Source of the DNA: an uncultured Comamonadaceae bacterium
Lineage (GTDB): Bacteria > Pseudomonadota > Gammaproteobacteria > Burkholderiales > Burkholderiaceae_C
Direction: 5' to 3'
Length of the DNA stretch: 12,669 nucleotides
NCBI GenBank assembly: GCA_937871735.1
Contig: CALMOI010000343.1
Coordinates: 1 to 12,669, forward strand
Below, in pieces: positions 1 through 7,080 of the stretch. Under the pieces are notes generated by a model. The model did no database searches and had not been told where the DNA came from. It saw nothing but the letters and a program-made list of their open reading frames with translations. The first letter of the stretch is position 1. Each line of letters starts with the position of its first letter. The position numbers were made by a program, and so were the translations under genes.

Positions 1-1
1 C

Positions 2-484
2 GGCCACGTCACCTTGGCCGCCGAAACCCGGCTGGAATTCGACGTGCTGGAGCGCATCGCCCAGCGCTACGGCCACGTTTCGGCGGAGCGCGCCGTCAGC
101 GGCCAAGGCTTGGTGGACATCTACCACGCCGTGCGCGCCGTGGCTGGGCAGGGTGGCACCGAGGTGATTCAAGCCGCGCAAGTCACCGAGCTGGCGCTGG
201 TCGATGGCGATGCGCTGGCGGTGCAAGCGCTGGAGCTGTTTTGCGGATTCTTGGGTAATGTGGCGGGCAATTTGGTGCTGACCCTGGGCGCGCGCGGTGG
301 CGTGTACTTGGGTGGCGGCATCGTGCCGCGCTTGGGTGCGTGGTTTGACGGCTCGCCCTTCCGTGCGCGCTTTGAGTCCAAGGGCCGGTTCCGCGCTTAT
401 CTGGCAAGCATTCCCTGCTGGATCATTGACCCCGCCGTCACCCCGGCGCTGCATGGCGCGGCGCGGGCGCTGGACTGGCACTGA
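2..484 (+). CDS. glk: Glucokinase, C-terminal part (5' end outside window)
   Basis: ATP-dependent cytoplasmic phosphorylation of glucose to glucose-6-phosphate, feeding Zwf and Pgi encoded next door. The open frame enters from the left edge, and 160 residues precede the TGA stop. The part seen matches the C-terminal lobe of bacterial Glk (ROK-unrelated, E. coli type). It has GHVSAERAVSGQGLVDIYHA near the start, then the glycine-rich GGVYLGGGIVPR segment, and FESKGRFRAYLASIP near the end, as in E. coli Glk. It ends in a normal place for the family, so only the N-terminus is missing. A hairpin terminator follows within 20 bases. The convergent neighbour is zwf, so glk is transcribed from outside the window. 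Betaproteobacterial glk is often linked to a HexR-type regulator gene, which would then lie to the left; that is a guess. Identification is secure. Confidence 0.95.
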   Translation, partial: GHVTLAAETRLEFDVLERIAQRYGHVSAERAVSGQGLVDIYHAVRAVAGQGGTEVIQAAQVTELALVDGDALAVQALELFCGFLGNVAGNLVLTLGARGGVYLGGGIVPRLGAWFDGSPFRARFESKGRFRAYLASIPCWIIDPAVTPALHGAARALDWH

Positions 485-503
485 CGCATGTCATGCGCAG
501 AGC

Positions 504-537
504 AAAGCGGGGAGCCTGACGTGCTCCCCGCTTTTTT
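504..537 (+). terminator. Rho-independent terminator of glk
   Basis: A perfect 12-bp stem (AAAGCGGGGAGC, 504-515, with GCTCCCCGCTTT, 523-534) has a 7-base loop and continues into a run of six T (532-537). It lies 19 bases after the glk stop and just before the end of convergent zwf. Only three T would follow the stem in the other direction, so it should be weaker for zwf. Confidence 0.9.
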
Positions 538-541
538 GCGT

Positions 542-1996
542 TCAGGCTTCTTCGCTCCAGCAGTAGCCGTCGCGGGCGATCATGGCGCTGGCGGCGCTGG
601 GGCCCCAGCTACCGGCGGTGTAGGGGCGCGGGCCTTGGGTGTCGTTGCGCCAGTGTTCCAAGATGGGTTCGACCCAGCGCCAAGCTTGCTCTTGCTCGTC
701 GCTGCGCACAAACAGGTTCAGGCGACCGGCAATCACGTCCAGCAGCAACCGCTCGTAAGCGCCGACGCGTTCCGCACCAAAGCGTTGGTCAAAGTCCAGA
801 TTCAGATGCACCGGAGCCAGTGTCGGTTCGGCTTGGCGCTGGGCCGCGCCTTGGGCCAGCAAGTGCAGCTCCAGTCCGTCCTTGGGTTGCAGGTTGATCA
901 CCAGTTGATTCACCGCGCCCACCGGCGTTTTGAAAATCGGGTGCGGCACTGGGCGAAAGTTGACCACGATGCGCGCATCGCGCCCGGCCAATCGCTTGCC
1001 GGTGCGGATGTAAAACGGCACGCCTGCCCAGCGCCAGTTGCTGATTTCGGTGCGCAGCGCGACAAAGGTTTCGGTCTGGCTGCCTGCGGGAATGCCTTTT
1101 TCTTCCAAGTAGCCGGGCACGGTTTGGCAGTGCGTGGTGCCAGCGGTGTATTGGCCGCGCACCACATGCTGACCCAGCGATTCGGCTGTCCACGGCTTGA
1201 GCGATTGCAGCACTTTGAGCTTTTCGTCACGCACGGCGTTGGCGCTGGAGTTGATGGGCGGCTCCATGCCGATAGCGCACAGCAGTTGCAGCGCGTGGTT
1301 TTGCACCATGTCGCGCAGCGCGCCGGTTTGGTCATAGAACGCGCCGCGCGTTTCCACGCCCAAATCTTCGGCCATGGTGATTTGGATGTTGGCGATGTGC
1401 TCGCGCCGCCACAGCGGCTCAAACAGCGCGTTGCCAAAGCGCAGCGCAAACAGGTTTTGCACCGAAGGCTTGCCCAAGTAGTGGTCAATGCGGAAGACTT
1501 GGTCTTCATTGAGCACACGGCGCAGCGTGTCGTTGATGGCTTGGTTCGAGGCCAGATCGTGCCCCAGCGGCTTTTCCAGCACGATGCGCGTGCGCGGGTC
1601 GTTCAGGCCGACGGCGGCGATTTGCTCACACACAGTGGTGAACAAGCTGGGCGCGGTGGCCACGTACATCACCACCGATGCAGCATCGCGGGCGCGCAAG
1701 TTGTCGGCCAAGCGCTGGTAGTCGGCTTGTTTCGACAAGTCCATGCGCAGGTAGCACAGCATCGAGGCAAAGCGGGCGAATTCGTCGGGATTGGGGCGCT
1801 TGGCCAGTTCCACGCCGTCAAAGCGCGACTGGATCCAGTTGCGGTACTGCTCGTCGCTCATGTCGTCACGCGCAACGCCGATGATGCGGCCACCTTCAGG
1901 CAAGGTGCCGTGGCGGAACGCTTGGAACAGGGCGGGCATTAACTTGCGCCAAGCCAAGTCGCCGGTGCCACCAAACAAGACCAGATCAAAGCTCAT
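542..1996 (-). CDS. zwf: Glucose-6-phosphate 1-dehydrogenase
   Basis: Oxidises glucose-6-phosphate to 6-phosphogluconolactone with NADP+ (or NAD+) in the cytoplasm, the first committed step toward the ED route encoded alongside. The protein has 484 residues, the usual family length. The N-terminal Rossmann nucleotide motif is FGGTGDLAWRK (8-18). EKPLGHD lies at 141-147. The active-site signature RIDHYLGK is at 169-176, followed by PSVQN in place of the enterobacterial ETVLN. The catalytic base is probably His234 in MVQNHALQLL. All expected residues are present. The ATG at 1996 is preceded by a good Shine-Dalgarno (GAGGAG, rc of 2003-2008) at about 7 bases. The gene is divergent from pgi copy 1 across a 185-bp operator region, and convergent with glk. 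A large opposite-strand open frame over almost the whole gene is a GC-rich shadow. Confidence 0.97.
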   Translation of the reverse strand: MSFDLVLFGGTGDLAWRKLMPALFQAFRHGTLPEGGRIIGVARDDMSDEQYRNWIQSRFDGVELAKRPNPDEFARFASMLCYLRMDLSKQADYQRLADNLRARDAASVVMYVATAPSLFTTVCEQIAAVGLNDPRTRIVLEKPLGHDLASNQAINDTLRRVLNEDQVFRIDHYLGKPSVQNLFALRFGNALFEPLWRREHIANIQITMAEDLGVETRGAFYDQTGALRDMVQNHALQLLCAIGMEPPINSSANAVRDEKLKVLQSLKPWTAESLGQHVVRGQYTAGTTHCQTVPGYLEEKGIPAGSQTETFVALRTEISNWRWAGVPFYIRTGKRLAGRDARIVVNFRPVPHPIFKTPVGAVNQLVINLQPKDGLELHLLAQGAAQRQAEPTLAPVHLNLDFDQRFGAERVGAYERLLLDVIAGRLNLFVRSDEQEQAWRWVEPILEHWRNDTQGPRPYTAGSWGPSAASAMIARDGYCWSEEA

Positions 1997-2035
1997 GAAT
2001 GTCTCCTCGTTGTTGTAGGAATCTGAATAGGAAAA

Positions 2036-2064
2036 ATTGTAATCAAGTTACTTGATTTTGTCTT
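2036..2064 (-). promoter_or_regulatory. Predicted zwf promoter
   Basis: Read on the minus strand, a -35-like AAGACA (rc of 2059-2064, 4 of 6 matches) and a -10-like TACAAT (rc of 2036-2041, 5 of 6) are exactly 17 bp apart. They would start transcription about 30 bases before the zwf ATG. The 17-bp spacer is filled by the palindrome at 2041-2057, so a bound repressor would block polymerase. Predicted from sequence only. Confidence 0.5.
2038..2057. promoter_or_regulatory. HexR-like operator A inside the zwf promoter
   Basis: Two overlapping patterns are seen. TGTAATCAAGTTACT (2038-2052) matches 10 of 12 fixed positions of the published proteobacterial HexR consensus TGTARTNNNAYTACA. A perfect 8-bp inverted repeat with a 1-base centre, AATCAAGT-T-ACTTGATT, spans 2041-2057. 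The core GTAAT-CAA-GTTAC recurs in variant form near pgi (2126-2138) and before edd (4648-4660). HexR represses zwf/edd/eda in other proteobacteria and is released by KDPG. Assignment to HexR is inference, because the regulator gene is not in the window. Confidence 0.55.
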
Positions 2065-2124
2065 GTCATCAGGGCATTCGGCATTGAAATTTGTTCGGAA
2101 TTCGGCAAGAATTGGCGAGCTGTT

Positions 2125-2139
2125 AGTAACTTTGTTACT
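2125..2139. promoter_or_regulatory. HexR-like operator B upstream of pgi copy 1
   Basis: A perfect inverted repeat AGTAAC-TTT-GTTACT lies 43 bases before the pgi ATG. Its GTAAC-TTT-GTTAC core has the same 5-3-5 layout and the same GTTAC right half as the sites at 2039-2051 and 4648-4660. Its position suits control of pgi, and looping to operator A (about 87 bp away) is possible. I could not find a convincing sigma70 promoter for pgi; TTGGCG (2115-2120) with TTACTT 17 bp later is weak. Confidence 0.45.
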
Positions 2140-2181
2140 TCATCGGCGCTCACCCTGTTTCACCCTCATTCAGACGCTTTC

Positions 2182-3744
2182 ATGAACCCTCGTTGCGACC
2201 AAACGCCGCCCTGGCCTCAGCTCACCATTCACTACCGCACCGAGGGGCAGGTGTTGAATCTGCGCCGTGCGTTTGCCCAAGACCCCGACCGGTTTACGCA
2301 CTTCAGCCAAACTGCGCCGCATGTGTTTGCTGACTTGTCCAAGAACCTGTGGGATCGTGAAACCGAAACCTTGTTGATGGACTTGGCCCGCGCTTGCGGC
2401 CTGACGCGGCGGCGCGATGCCATGTACGCCGGTGAGTGCGTCAACCTGACCGAAGGCCGTTCGGTGCTGCACACCTTGCTGCGCCAGCCGATTGACCAGC
2501 CGCCGCCCGGTGCCGCAGATGTGGTTGAGCAAGGCTTGGTGCAAGTCCACGCCACGCTGGACGCGATGCTGGCCTATGCCGAGCAAGTGCGCAGCCAAGA
2601 TGAAATCACCGACATCGTGAACATCGGGATTGGTGGCTCGGACTTGGGGCCGCAGATGGTGGTGCAGGCGCTGGAGCCGCTGCGCCACCGGGGCAAGCGC
2701 CTGCACTTCATCTCCAGCGTGGACGGGCATGAGCTGGACGGTTTGCTGCGCCAGCTCCAGCCCGAACACACGCTGTTTTTGATCGCCTCCAAGACCTTCA
2801 CCACGGCGGAGACCATGACCAATGCGCGCTCGGCCAAAGCTTGGTTTCAGCGTGAAGGCGGCGTGGATGTAGCAGGGCACTTTGCGGCCTTGACCACCAA
2901 TGTCTCAGCGGCGAATGCGTTTGGCATCAGCCGCACGTTTGGCTTTTGGGACTGGGTGGGCGGGCGCTATTCGATTTGGTCAGCCATCGGTTTGCCGATT
3001 GCGATTGCCATTGGCGCTGACGGTTTCAAGCAATTGCTGGCCGGCGCGCACGAGATGGACGAGCATTTCCGCACCGCGCCGTTGGAGCAAAACTTGCCGG
3101 TGCGCTTAGGTTTGCTGGATGTTTGGTACCGCAATTTCCACCAATTCACCAGCCGTTGCATTGCGCCGTATCACTCGGCGCTGCGCCGCTACCCGGCGTA
3201 TTTGCAGCAGCTGGAGATGGAAAGCAACGGCAAGCGCGTCGATATTGAGGGCCACGCCATGCCGTATTCAACCTCGCCCGTGCTGTGGGGCGAGCCGGGC
3301 ACCAACGGCCAGCACGCGTTTTTTCAGATGCTGCACCAAGGCACAGACGTGGTGCCGGTGGAGTTCATTGCGGTGTGCCAGCCCACCCACCAGTTGCCTG
3401 AGCACCACCCGCGTCTGCTGTCTAACGCCTTGGCGCAGGCGCAGGCGCTGATGGTGGGCAAGGCGGCAGCGGGCGGGCACCGGCACTTTCCGGGCAACCG
3501 GCCCAGCACGTTTTTGCTGCTCAAGGAACTCACGCCCGCATCGCTGGGTGCGCTGATTGCGCTGCAAGAGCACCGCGTGTTTGTCAGCGGTTGCATTTGG
3601 GGCATCAACAGCTTTGACCAATGGGGCGTGGAGTTGGGCAAGGTCTTGGCCAGCGATTTGGAGCAGCGCATGGGCAACGGCGACTTGCGCGGGTTGGACG
3701 CATCGACCGCTGGTTTGATGGATCAGCTCAAGGCTTGGGCTTGA
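2182..3744 (+). CDS. pgi: Glucose-6-phosphate isomerase, copy 1
   Basis: Interconverts glucose-6-phosphate and fructose-6-phosphate in the cytoplasm. Beside zwf-edd-eda it can feed fructose-6-P or recycled triose carbon into the ED route, or run in the gluconeogenic direction. The protein has 520 residues, somewhat shorter than E. coli Pgi (549). Both PGI signatures are present: DWVGGRYSIWSAIG (257-270) and GCIWGINSFDQWGVELGK (470-487). Catalytic residues by comparison with rabbit PGI are Arg262, Glu347 (ESNGK), His378 (GTNGQH) and Lys487. The SIS-domain sugar-phosphate region GIGGSDLGP is at 149-157. The ATG at 2182 has no clear Shine-Dalgarno, but the same ATGAAC start and a similar leader (CTTTCATGAAC) occur in the second copy at 10806. 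The 3' end overlaps the convergent lactonase by 17 bases. Copy 2 is about 88% identical over the core. Confidence 0.97.
   Translation: MNPRCDQTPPWPQLTIHYRTEGQVLNLRRAFAQDPDRFTHFSQTAPHVFADLSKNLWDRETETLLMDLARACGLTRRRDAMYAGECVNLTEGRSVLHTLLRQPIDQPPPGAADVVEQGLVQVHATLDAMLAYAEQVRSQDEITDIVNIGIGGSDLGPQMVVQALEPLRHRGKRLHFISSVDGHELDGLLRQLQPEHTLFLIASKTFTTAETMTNARSAKAWFQREGGVDVAGHFAALTTNVSAANAFGISRTFGFWDWVGGRYSIWSAIGLPIAIAIGADGFKQLLAGAHEMDEHFRTAPLEQNLPVRLGLLDVWYRNFHQFTSRCIAPYHSALRRYPAYLQQLEMESNGKRVDIEGHAMPYSTSPVLWGEPGTNGQHAFFQMLHQGTDVVPVEFIAVCQPTHQLPEHHPRLLSNALAQAQALMVGKAAAGGHRHFPGNRPSTFLLLKELTPASLGALIALQEHRVFVSGCIWGINSFDQWGVELGKVLASDLEQRMGNGDLRGLDASTAGLMDQLKAWA
2917..3243 (+). repeat. Near-identical pgi block, copy 1
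   Basis: This 327-base block in pgi copy 1 pairs with 11568-11894 in copy 2. I count 17 base differences by eye (about 95% identity), all synonymous, so residues 246-354 are unchanged. It includes a 72-base exact match (3010-3081 = 11661-11732). A second exact match of 74 bases lies further on (3427-3500 = 12078-12151). Confidence 0.85.
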
Positions 3745-4630
3745 AGAAATTGACGGGCAGCCCCGGCACGTCCACGCGCAGACTCAGCAATGAGCCTGCG
3801 GGAGCTGGGCCTTCCAGCTCCGATGCCGGGCGGCCATGTCGGGCCGAGGTGATGTAGAGCGTGCGCCCGTCCGCGCCGCCCAAGCAAGGCATGGTCGGGC
3901 AGCGCAGCGGCAGTTCAACGCGCTGCACCACTGCGCCGCTGGGAGCCAGCCGCAGCACGCAGCCGCCTTCGTACATCGCCACCCAGTAGTGGCCTTCGAC
4001 ATCAACGCAAGCCCCGTCGGGGCGACCGCCGTAGGGCTGGCCTTCGGTTTTGGGCGGGAACTGCACCCACGGTTGGCGGTCGCTGATCGTGCCGGTGGCG
4101 AGGTCGAAGGCAAAGCGGTCGATGCGGTGCGCGCCGGTGTGTGCCCAGTACATCCAGCGGTTGTCGGGGCTGAAGGCCAGGCCGTTGGCGGTCAGGTTGT
4201 CGCCCGCCATGCGCTGCACTTGGTAGCCCCGCGCTGTGGCCTGCAAGCGCCACAACTCGGCCAAGGGTGCGGTTTTGGGGCTGAACACCGAGCCCGCCCA
4301 AAAGCGCCCGGCGGTGTCGCAGCGGCCATCGTTCAGTCGCAGCACGCTGGTGTCGTGTGGCAGCGGGGTCAGGCATTGCAAATCGCTGCTGCGGGTGTCG
4401 AGCAGGTACATGCCATCTCGTAACCCAATTACCAATTTTCCGCCGGGTGCGGGTGCGCAGCAGCCGGGCTCGGACGGCATGGGCCAAGCTTGCAGTTCGC
4501 CGCTGCCCGGAGTCCATGCGCGAATGCAATGCGCTTGAATATCGCACCAGTACAGGCGCTGTTCGTCGGGATGCCAGAACGGGGATTCGCCCAATTCGGA
4601 CGGTGGAATGGGCAGCAGTTCGATGTGCAT
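3728..4630 (-). CDS. SMP-30/gluconolactonase family lactonase, likely acting as 6-phosphogluconolactonase
   Basis: A six-bladed beta-propeller lactonase of the SMP-30/regucalcin/LRE family, 300 residues, no signal peptide, so cytoplasmic. Family metal ligands are visible: Glu15 (LGESPFWH), Asn149 (TANGLAFSPD) and Asp205 (GGRPDGACVD). The usual substrate-side pair is Arg98 and Asn100 (LRLNDGR), with the same two-residue spacing as Arg101/Asn103 of human SMP30. These enzymes open sugar lactones with a divalent metal. Lying between zwf and edd, and sharing a divergent operator region with edd, it most simply hydrolyses 6-phosphogluconolactone in place of the absent pgl. Gluconolactone or a pentonolactone as substrate is the alternative. 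A Shine-Dalgarno (GGAG, rc of 4638-4641) sits 7 bases before the ATG. The gene end overlaps pgi copy 1 tail to tail (3728-3744). Family assignment is sure; substrate is inferred. Confidence 0.85.
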   Translation of the reverse strand: MHIELLPIPPSELGESPFWHPDEQRLYWCDIQAHCIRAWTPGSGELQAWPMPSEPGCCAPAPGGKLVIGLRDGMYLLDTRSSDLQCLTPLPHDTSVLRLNDGRCDTAGRFWAGSVFSPKTAPLAELWRLQATARGYQVQRMAGDNLTANGLAFSPDNRWMYWAHTGAHRIDRFAFDLATGTISDRQPWVQFPPKTEGQPYGGRPDGACVDVEGHYWVAMYEGGCVLRLAPSGAVVQRVELPLRCPTMPCLGGADGRTLYITSARHGRPASELEGPAPAGSLLSLRVDVPGLPVNFFKPKP

Positions 4631-4634
4631 GGTC

Positions 4635-4663
4635 TTGCTCCGAATTTGTTATTAAGTTACATT
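4635..4663 (+). promoter_or_regulatory. Predicted edd-eda promoter
   Basis: TTGCTC (4635-4640, 3 of 6) and TACATT (4658-4663, 4 of 6) are 17 bp apart, giving a weak sigma70-like promoter about 30 bases before the edd start. The operator at 4647-4661 overlaps its spacer and -10. On the minus strand a TTGACC (rc of 4667-4672) could be the -35 of the divergent lactonase, with no convincing -10. Prediction only. Confidence 0.35.
4647..4661. promoter_or_regulatory. HexR-like operator C between lactonase and edd
   Basis: TGTTATTAAGTTACA matches 10 of 12 fixed positions of the HexR consensus TGTARTNNNAYTACA. It shares the AAGTTAC right half with operator A before zwf. It sits in the 62-bp divergent region, so it could control both the lactonase and edd-eda. 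Regulator identity is inferred. Confidence 0.55.
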
Positions 4664-4692
4664 TTAGGTCAACAACAGCAATGGAGACATGT

Positions 4693-6459
4693 ATGCATCC
4701 AGTCGTCGCGCGGGTCACGGCGCGCATCATTGAGCGCAGCGCCGAGCTGCGGGCCGCCTACCTCGCGGTGGTCGATCAAATGGCTCAGCGCAAACCGGCG
4801 CAAGACCGCATGGGTTGCGCCAATCTGGCCCACGCCTACGCCGCGCTGCCGGGCAGCGAGAAGTTCCGCGTCACCGTGGAAAAAGTGCCCAACATCGGCA
4901 TCGTCACCGCCTACAACGATATGCTGTCGGCGCACCAACCGTATCAAAGTTACCCCGCCGTGCTGCGCGACGAAGCCGCCAAGCTGGGTGTGACGGTGCA
5001 AGTCGCAGGCGGTGTGCCCGCGATGTGCGACGGCATCACCCAAGGCACGCCGGGCATGGAGCTGAGCTTGTTCTCGCGCGATGCCATCGCCATGAGCACC
5101 GCCATTTCGCTGTCGCACGATGTGTTTGATGGCGTGCTGCTGCTGGGCGTGTGCGACAAGATCGTGCCCGGTTTGCTGATTGGCGCGCTGCATTACGGCC
5201 ACTTGCCTTGCGTCTTTGTGCCCGCCGGGCCGATGGGCACGGGCCTGTCGAACAAGGCCAAAGCCAAGGTGCGCGAACAGTACGCACAGGGTTTGGTGGG
5301 CCGTGAGGAATTGCTCAAGGCCGAGTCCGCTGCCTACCACGGCCCCGGCACCTGCACCTTCTACGGCACCGCCAACAGCAACCAAATGCTGCTGGAAGCG
5401 ATGGGCCTGCATGTGCCCGGCGCGGCCTTCGTTGCCCCCGGCACCGAGGCCCGCGAAGAGCTGACGCGCGAGGCATTGCGCACCGTGCTGCAAATCGGCA
5501 AGACCCGGCGCTTCACGCCCATCGGTCGGCTGGTGGACGAGCGCTGCATCGTCAACGCGATGGTGGCGCTGCTGGCCACGGGCGGTTCGACCAACCATTT
5601 GATCCACTGGGTGGCGATTGCCCGCGCCGCAGGCATCGTCATCGACTGGAGCGATTTTGATGAGCTCTCTAGCGCAGTGCCGCTGCTGGCCCGGGTCTAC
5701 CCCAACGGCGCAGCCGATGTGAACCAGTTCCAAGCCGCAGGCGGCACCCAGTGGATCTTGCGCGAGCTGCTGGACGGCGGCTACATGCACCCCGATGTCG
5801 CCAGCGTCAACGAAGAAGGCATCTACGCCGGGGCCGATGGCGCGCCCACGGTATCGGGCGACGACGCGGTGCTGCGTCCGGTGAGCGATCCTTTCTCAGC
5901 CAGCGGCGGACTGCGTTTGTTGCAGGGCAAGCTGGGCCGGGCGGTGATTAAGGTGTCGGCGGTGCCAGAGGGGCACCATGTGATTGAGGCTCCGGCGCGG
6001 GTTTTTGCCTCGCAAGAAGCCATGCTGGCCGCCTTTGCCAACGGCGAGATGAACTGCGACATGGTGGTGGTGGTGCGCTTCCAAGGCCCGCAAGCCAATG
6101 GCATGCCCGAGCTGCACAAGCTGACGCCGCCGCTGGCCGTGTTGCAAGACCAAGGCTACAAGGTGGCGCTGATCACCGATGGCCGCATGAGCGGGGCCTC
6201 GGGCAAGGTGCCCGCCGCCATCCACATCACCCCCGAAGCCCTGAGCGGCGGCCCGCTGGCCAAGGTGCGCGACGGCGATCTGATTCGCCTCGATGCCGTT
6301 CACGGCGTACTGGACGTGCTGGTGAGTGAGGCCGAATGGGCCGCCCGCGAGCTGGCCGACCAACCCCCGCAAGCTGCGACCGGCTTTGGTCGCGAGCTGT
6401 TTCACAATTTCCGCCGCCATGCTGGTGGCGCAGAACAAGGAGCCTGCACATGGCTTTGA
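4693..6459 (+). CDS. edd: 6-phosphogluconate dehydratase (Entner-Doudoroff)
   Basis: Dehydrates 6-phosphogluconate to 2-keto-3-deoxy-6-phosphogluconate (KDPG), using a [4Fe-4S] cluster, in the cytoplasm. It belongs to the IlvD/Edd family. With the ATG at 4693 the protein has 588 residues, close to the roughly 600 usual. Both family signatures are present: CDKIVPGLLIGAL (154-166) and ALITDGRMSGAS (492-503). Likely cluster cysteines are Cys112 (MCDGITQGTPG), Cys154 and Cys221 (GTCTFYGTANSNQM). The start at 4693 is chosen because GGAG (4683-4686) lies 6 bases upstream and Edd proteins commonly begin MHP. An in-frame ATG at 4681 would add only four residues and lacks a ribosome site. The frame stays open further upstream, but that part crosses the lactonase start and operator. 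eda overlaps its last 10 bases, so the two are one operon. Confidence 0.97.
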   Translation: MHPVVARVTARIIERSAELRAAYLAVVDQMAQRKPAQDRMGCANLAHAYAALPGSEKFRVTVEKVPNIGIVTAYNDMLSAHQPYQSYPAVLRDEAAKLGVTVQVAGGVPAMCDGITQGTPGMELSLFSRDAIAMSTAISLSHDVFDGVLLLGVCDKIVPGLLIGALHYGHLPCVFVPAGPMGTGLSNKAKAKVREQYAQGLVGREELLKAESAAYHGPGTCTFYGTANSNQMLLEAMGLHVPGAAFVAPGTEAREELTREALRTVLQIGKTRRFTPIGRLVDERCIVNAMVALLATGGSTNHLIHWVAIARAAGIVIDWSDFDELSSAVPLLARVYPNGAADVNQFQAAGGTQWILRELLDGGYMHPDVASVNEEGIYAGADGAPTVSGDDAVLRPVSDPFSASGGLRLLQGKLGRAVIKVSAVPEGHHVIEAPARVFASQEAMLAAFANGEMNCDMVVVVRFQGPQANGMPELHKLTPPLAVLQDQGYKVALITDGRMSGASGKVPAAIHITPEALSGGPLAKVRDGDLIRLDAVHGVLDVLVSEAEWAARELADQPPQAATGFGRELFHNFRRHAGGAEQGACTWL

Positions 6460-7079
6460 ACACACTTGAATTGGCCAGCCACGGCCCCGTGATCCCGGTG
6501 ATCGTGATCGACCGCATTGAAGACGCTTTGCCGATGGCCGAAGCCTTGCTGGCCGGTGGCGTCAAGGTGCTGGAGGTGACGCTGCGCACCGCCGCCGCTT
6601 TGCCCGCGATTGAGCTGATCGCCAAACATCTGCCCGAAGCCCTGGTCGGCGTGGGCACGGTGTTGAACGCCCAAGATGCCCAGCGCGCCAGCGCCGCCGG
6701 GGCGCGCTTTGCCGTCAGCCCCGGCTACACCAGCGAGGTCGGGCAAGCCTGCCGCGCGCTGGACTTGCCGCTGCTGCCCGGCGTGGCCACGTCCGCAGAA
6801 ATCATGGCGGCCTTGGCCGATGGCTACACCTTCTTGAAGCTGTTCCCGGCGGAAGCAGTGGGCGGTGTGAACCTGCTCAAGGCCTGGGTCAGCCCGTTTG
6901 CCCAAGTTAGCTTTTGCCCGACGGGTGGCATCACGCCCGTGAGCGCGCCTAACTACTTGGCGCTGCCCAACGTGCGCTGCGTGGGCGGTTCTTGGTTGAC
7001 GCCTGCCGATGCCTTGCGTGACAAGGCTTGGTCGCGCATCACCGAGCTGGCGCGCCAAAGCCACGGCCTGCGCGCCTGA
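6450..7079 (+). CDS. eda: KDPG aldolase (2-dehydro-3-deoxy-phosphogluconate aldolase)
   Basis: Cleaves KDPG to pyruvate and glyceraldehyde-3-phosphate, the last ED step. A class I aldolase TIM barrel of 209 residues, the usual length. The active-site pattern GGVKVLEVTLR (36-46) contains the catalytic Glu42. The Schiff-base pattern GYTFLKLFPAEAVGG (125-139) contains Lys130. The ATG at 6450 has a strong AAGGAG (6437-6442) inside the end of edd and overlaps the edd stop by 10 bases, implying translational coupling and balanced Edd/Eda output. An in-frame opening further upstream lies inside edd and is not the start. Only one base separates its stop from the stop of the convergent envZ-like gene, and I see no terminator there. 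Confidence 0.97.
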   Translation: MALNTLELASHGPVIPVIVIDRIEDALPMAEALLAGGVKVLEVTLRTAAALPAIELIAKHLPEALVGVGTVLNAQDAQRASAAGARFAVSPGYTSEVGQACRALDLPLLPGVATSAEIMAALADGYTFLKLFPAEAVGGVNLLKAWVSPFAQVSFCPTGGITPVSAPNYLALPNVRCVGGSWLTPADALRDKAWSRITELARQSHGLRA

Positions 7080-7080
7080 T

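Noticed and set aside
488..1942. A 484-codon open frame on the plus strand opposite zwf
   Set aside because: It mirrors zwf in the complementary frame, as is common in GC-rich genes. It has no recognisable domain and begins inside the glk terminator region.
4357..4692. Upstream in-frame extension of edd
   Set aside because: It would run through the lactonase coding region, its start and the shared operator. The GGAG-spaced ATG at 4693 and the family N-terminus support the short form.
4669..5790. A long minus-strand open frame opposite edd
   Set aside because: His/Gln/Ala-rich translation without motifs, antisense to a certain gene. Shadow frame.
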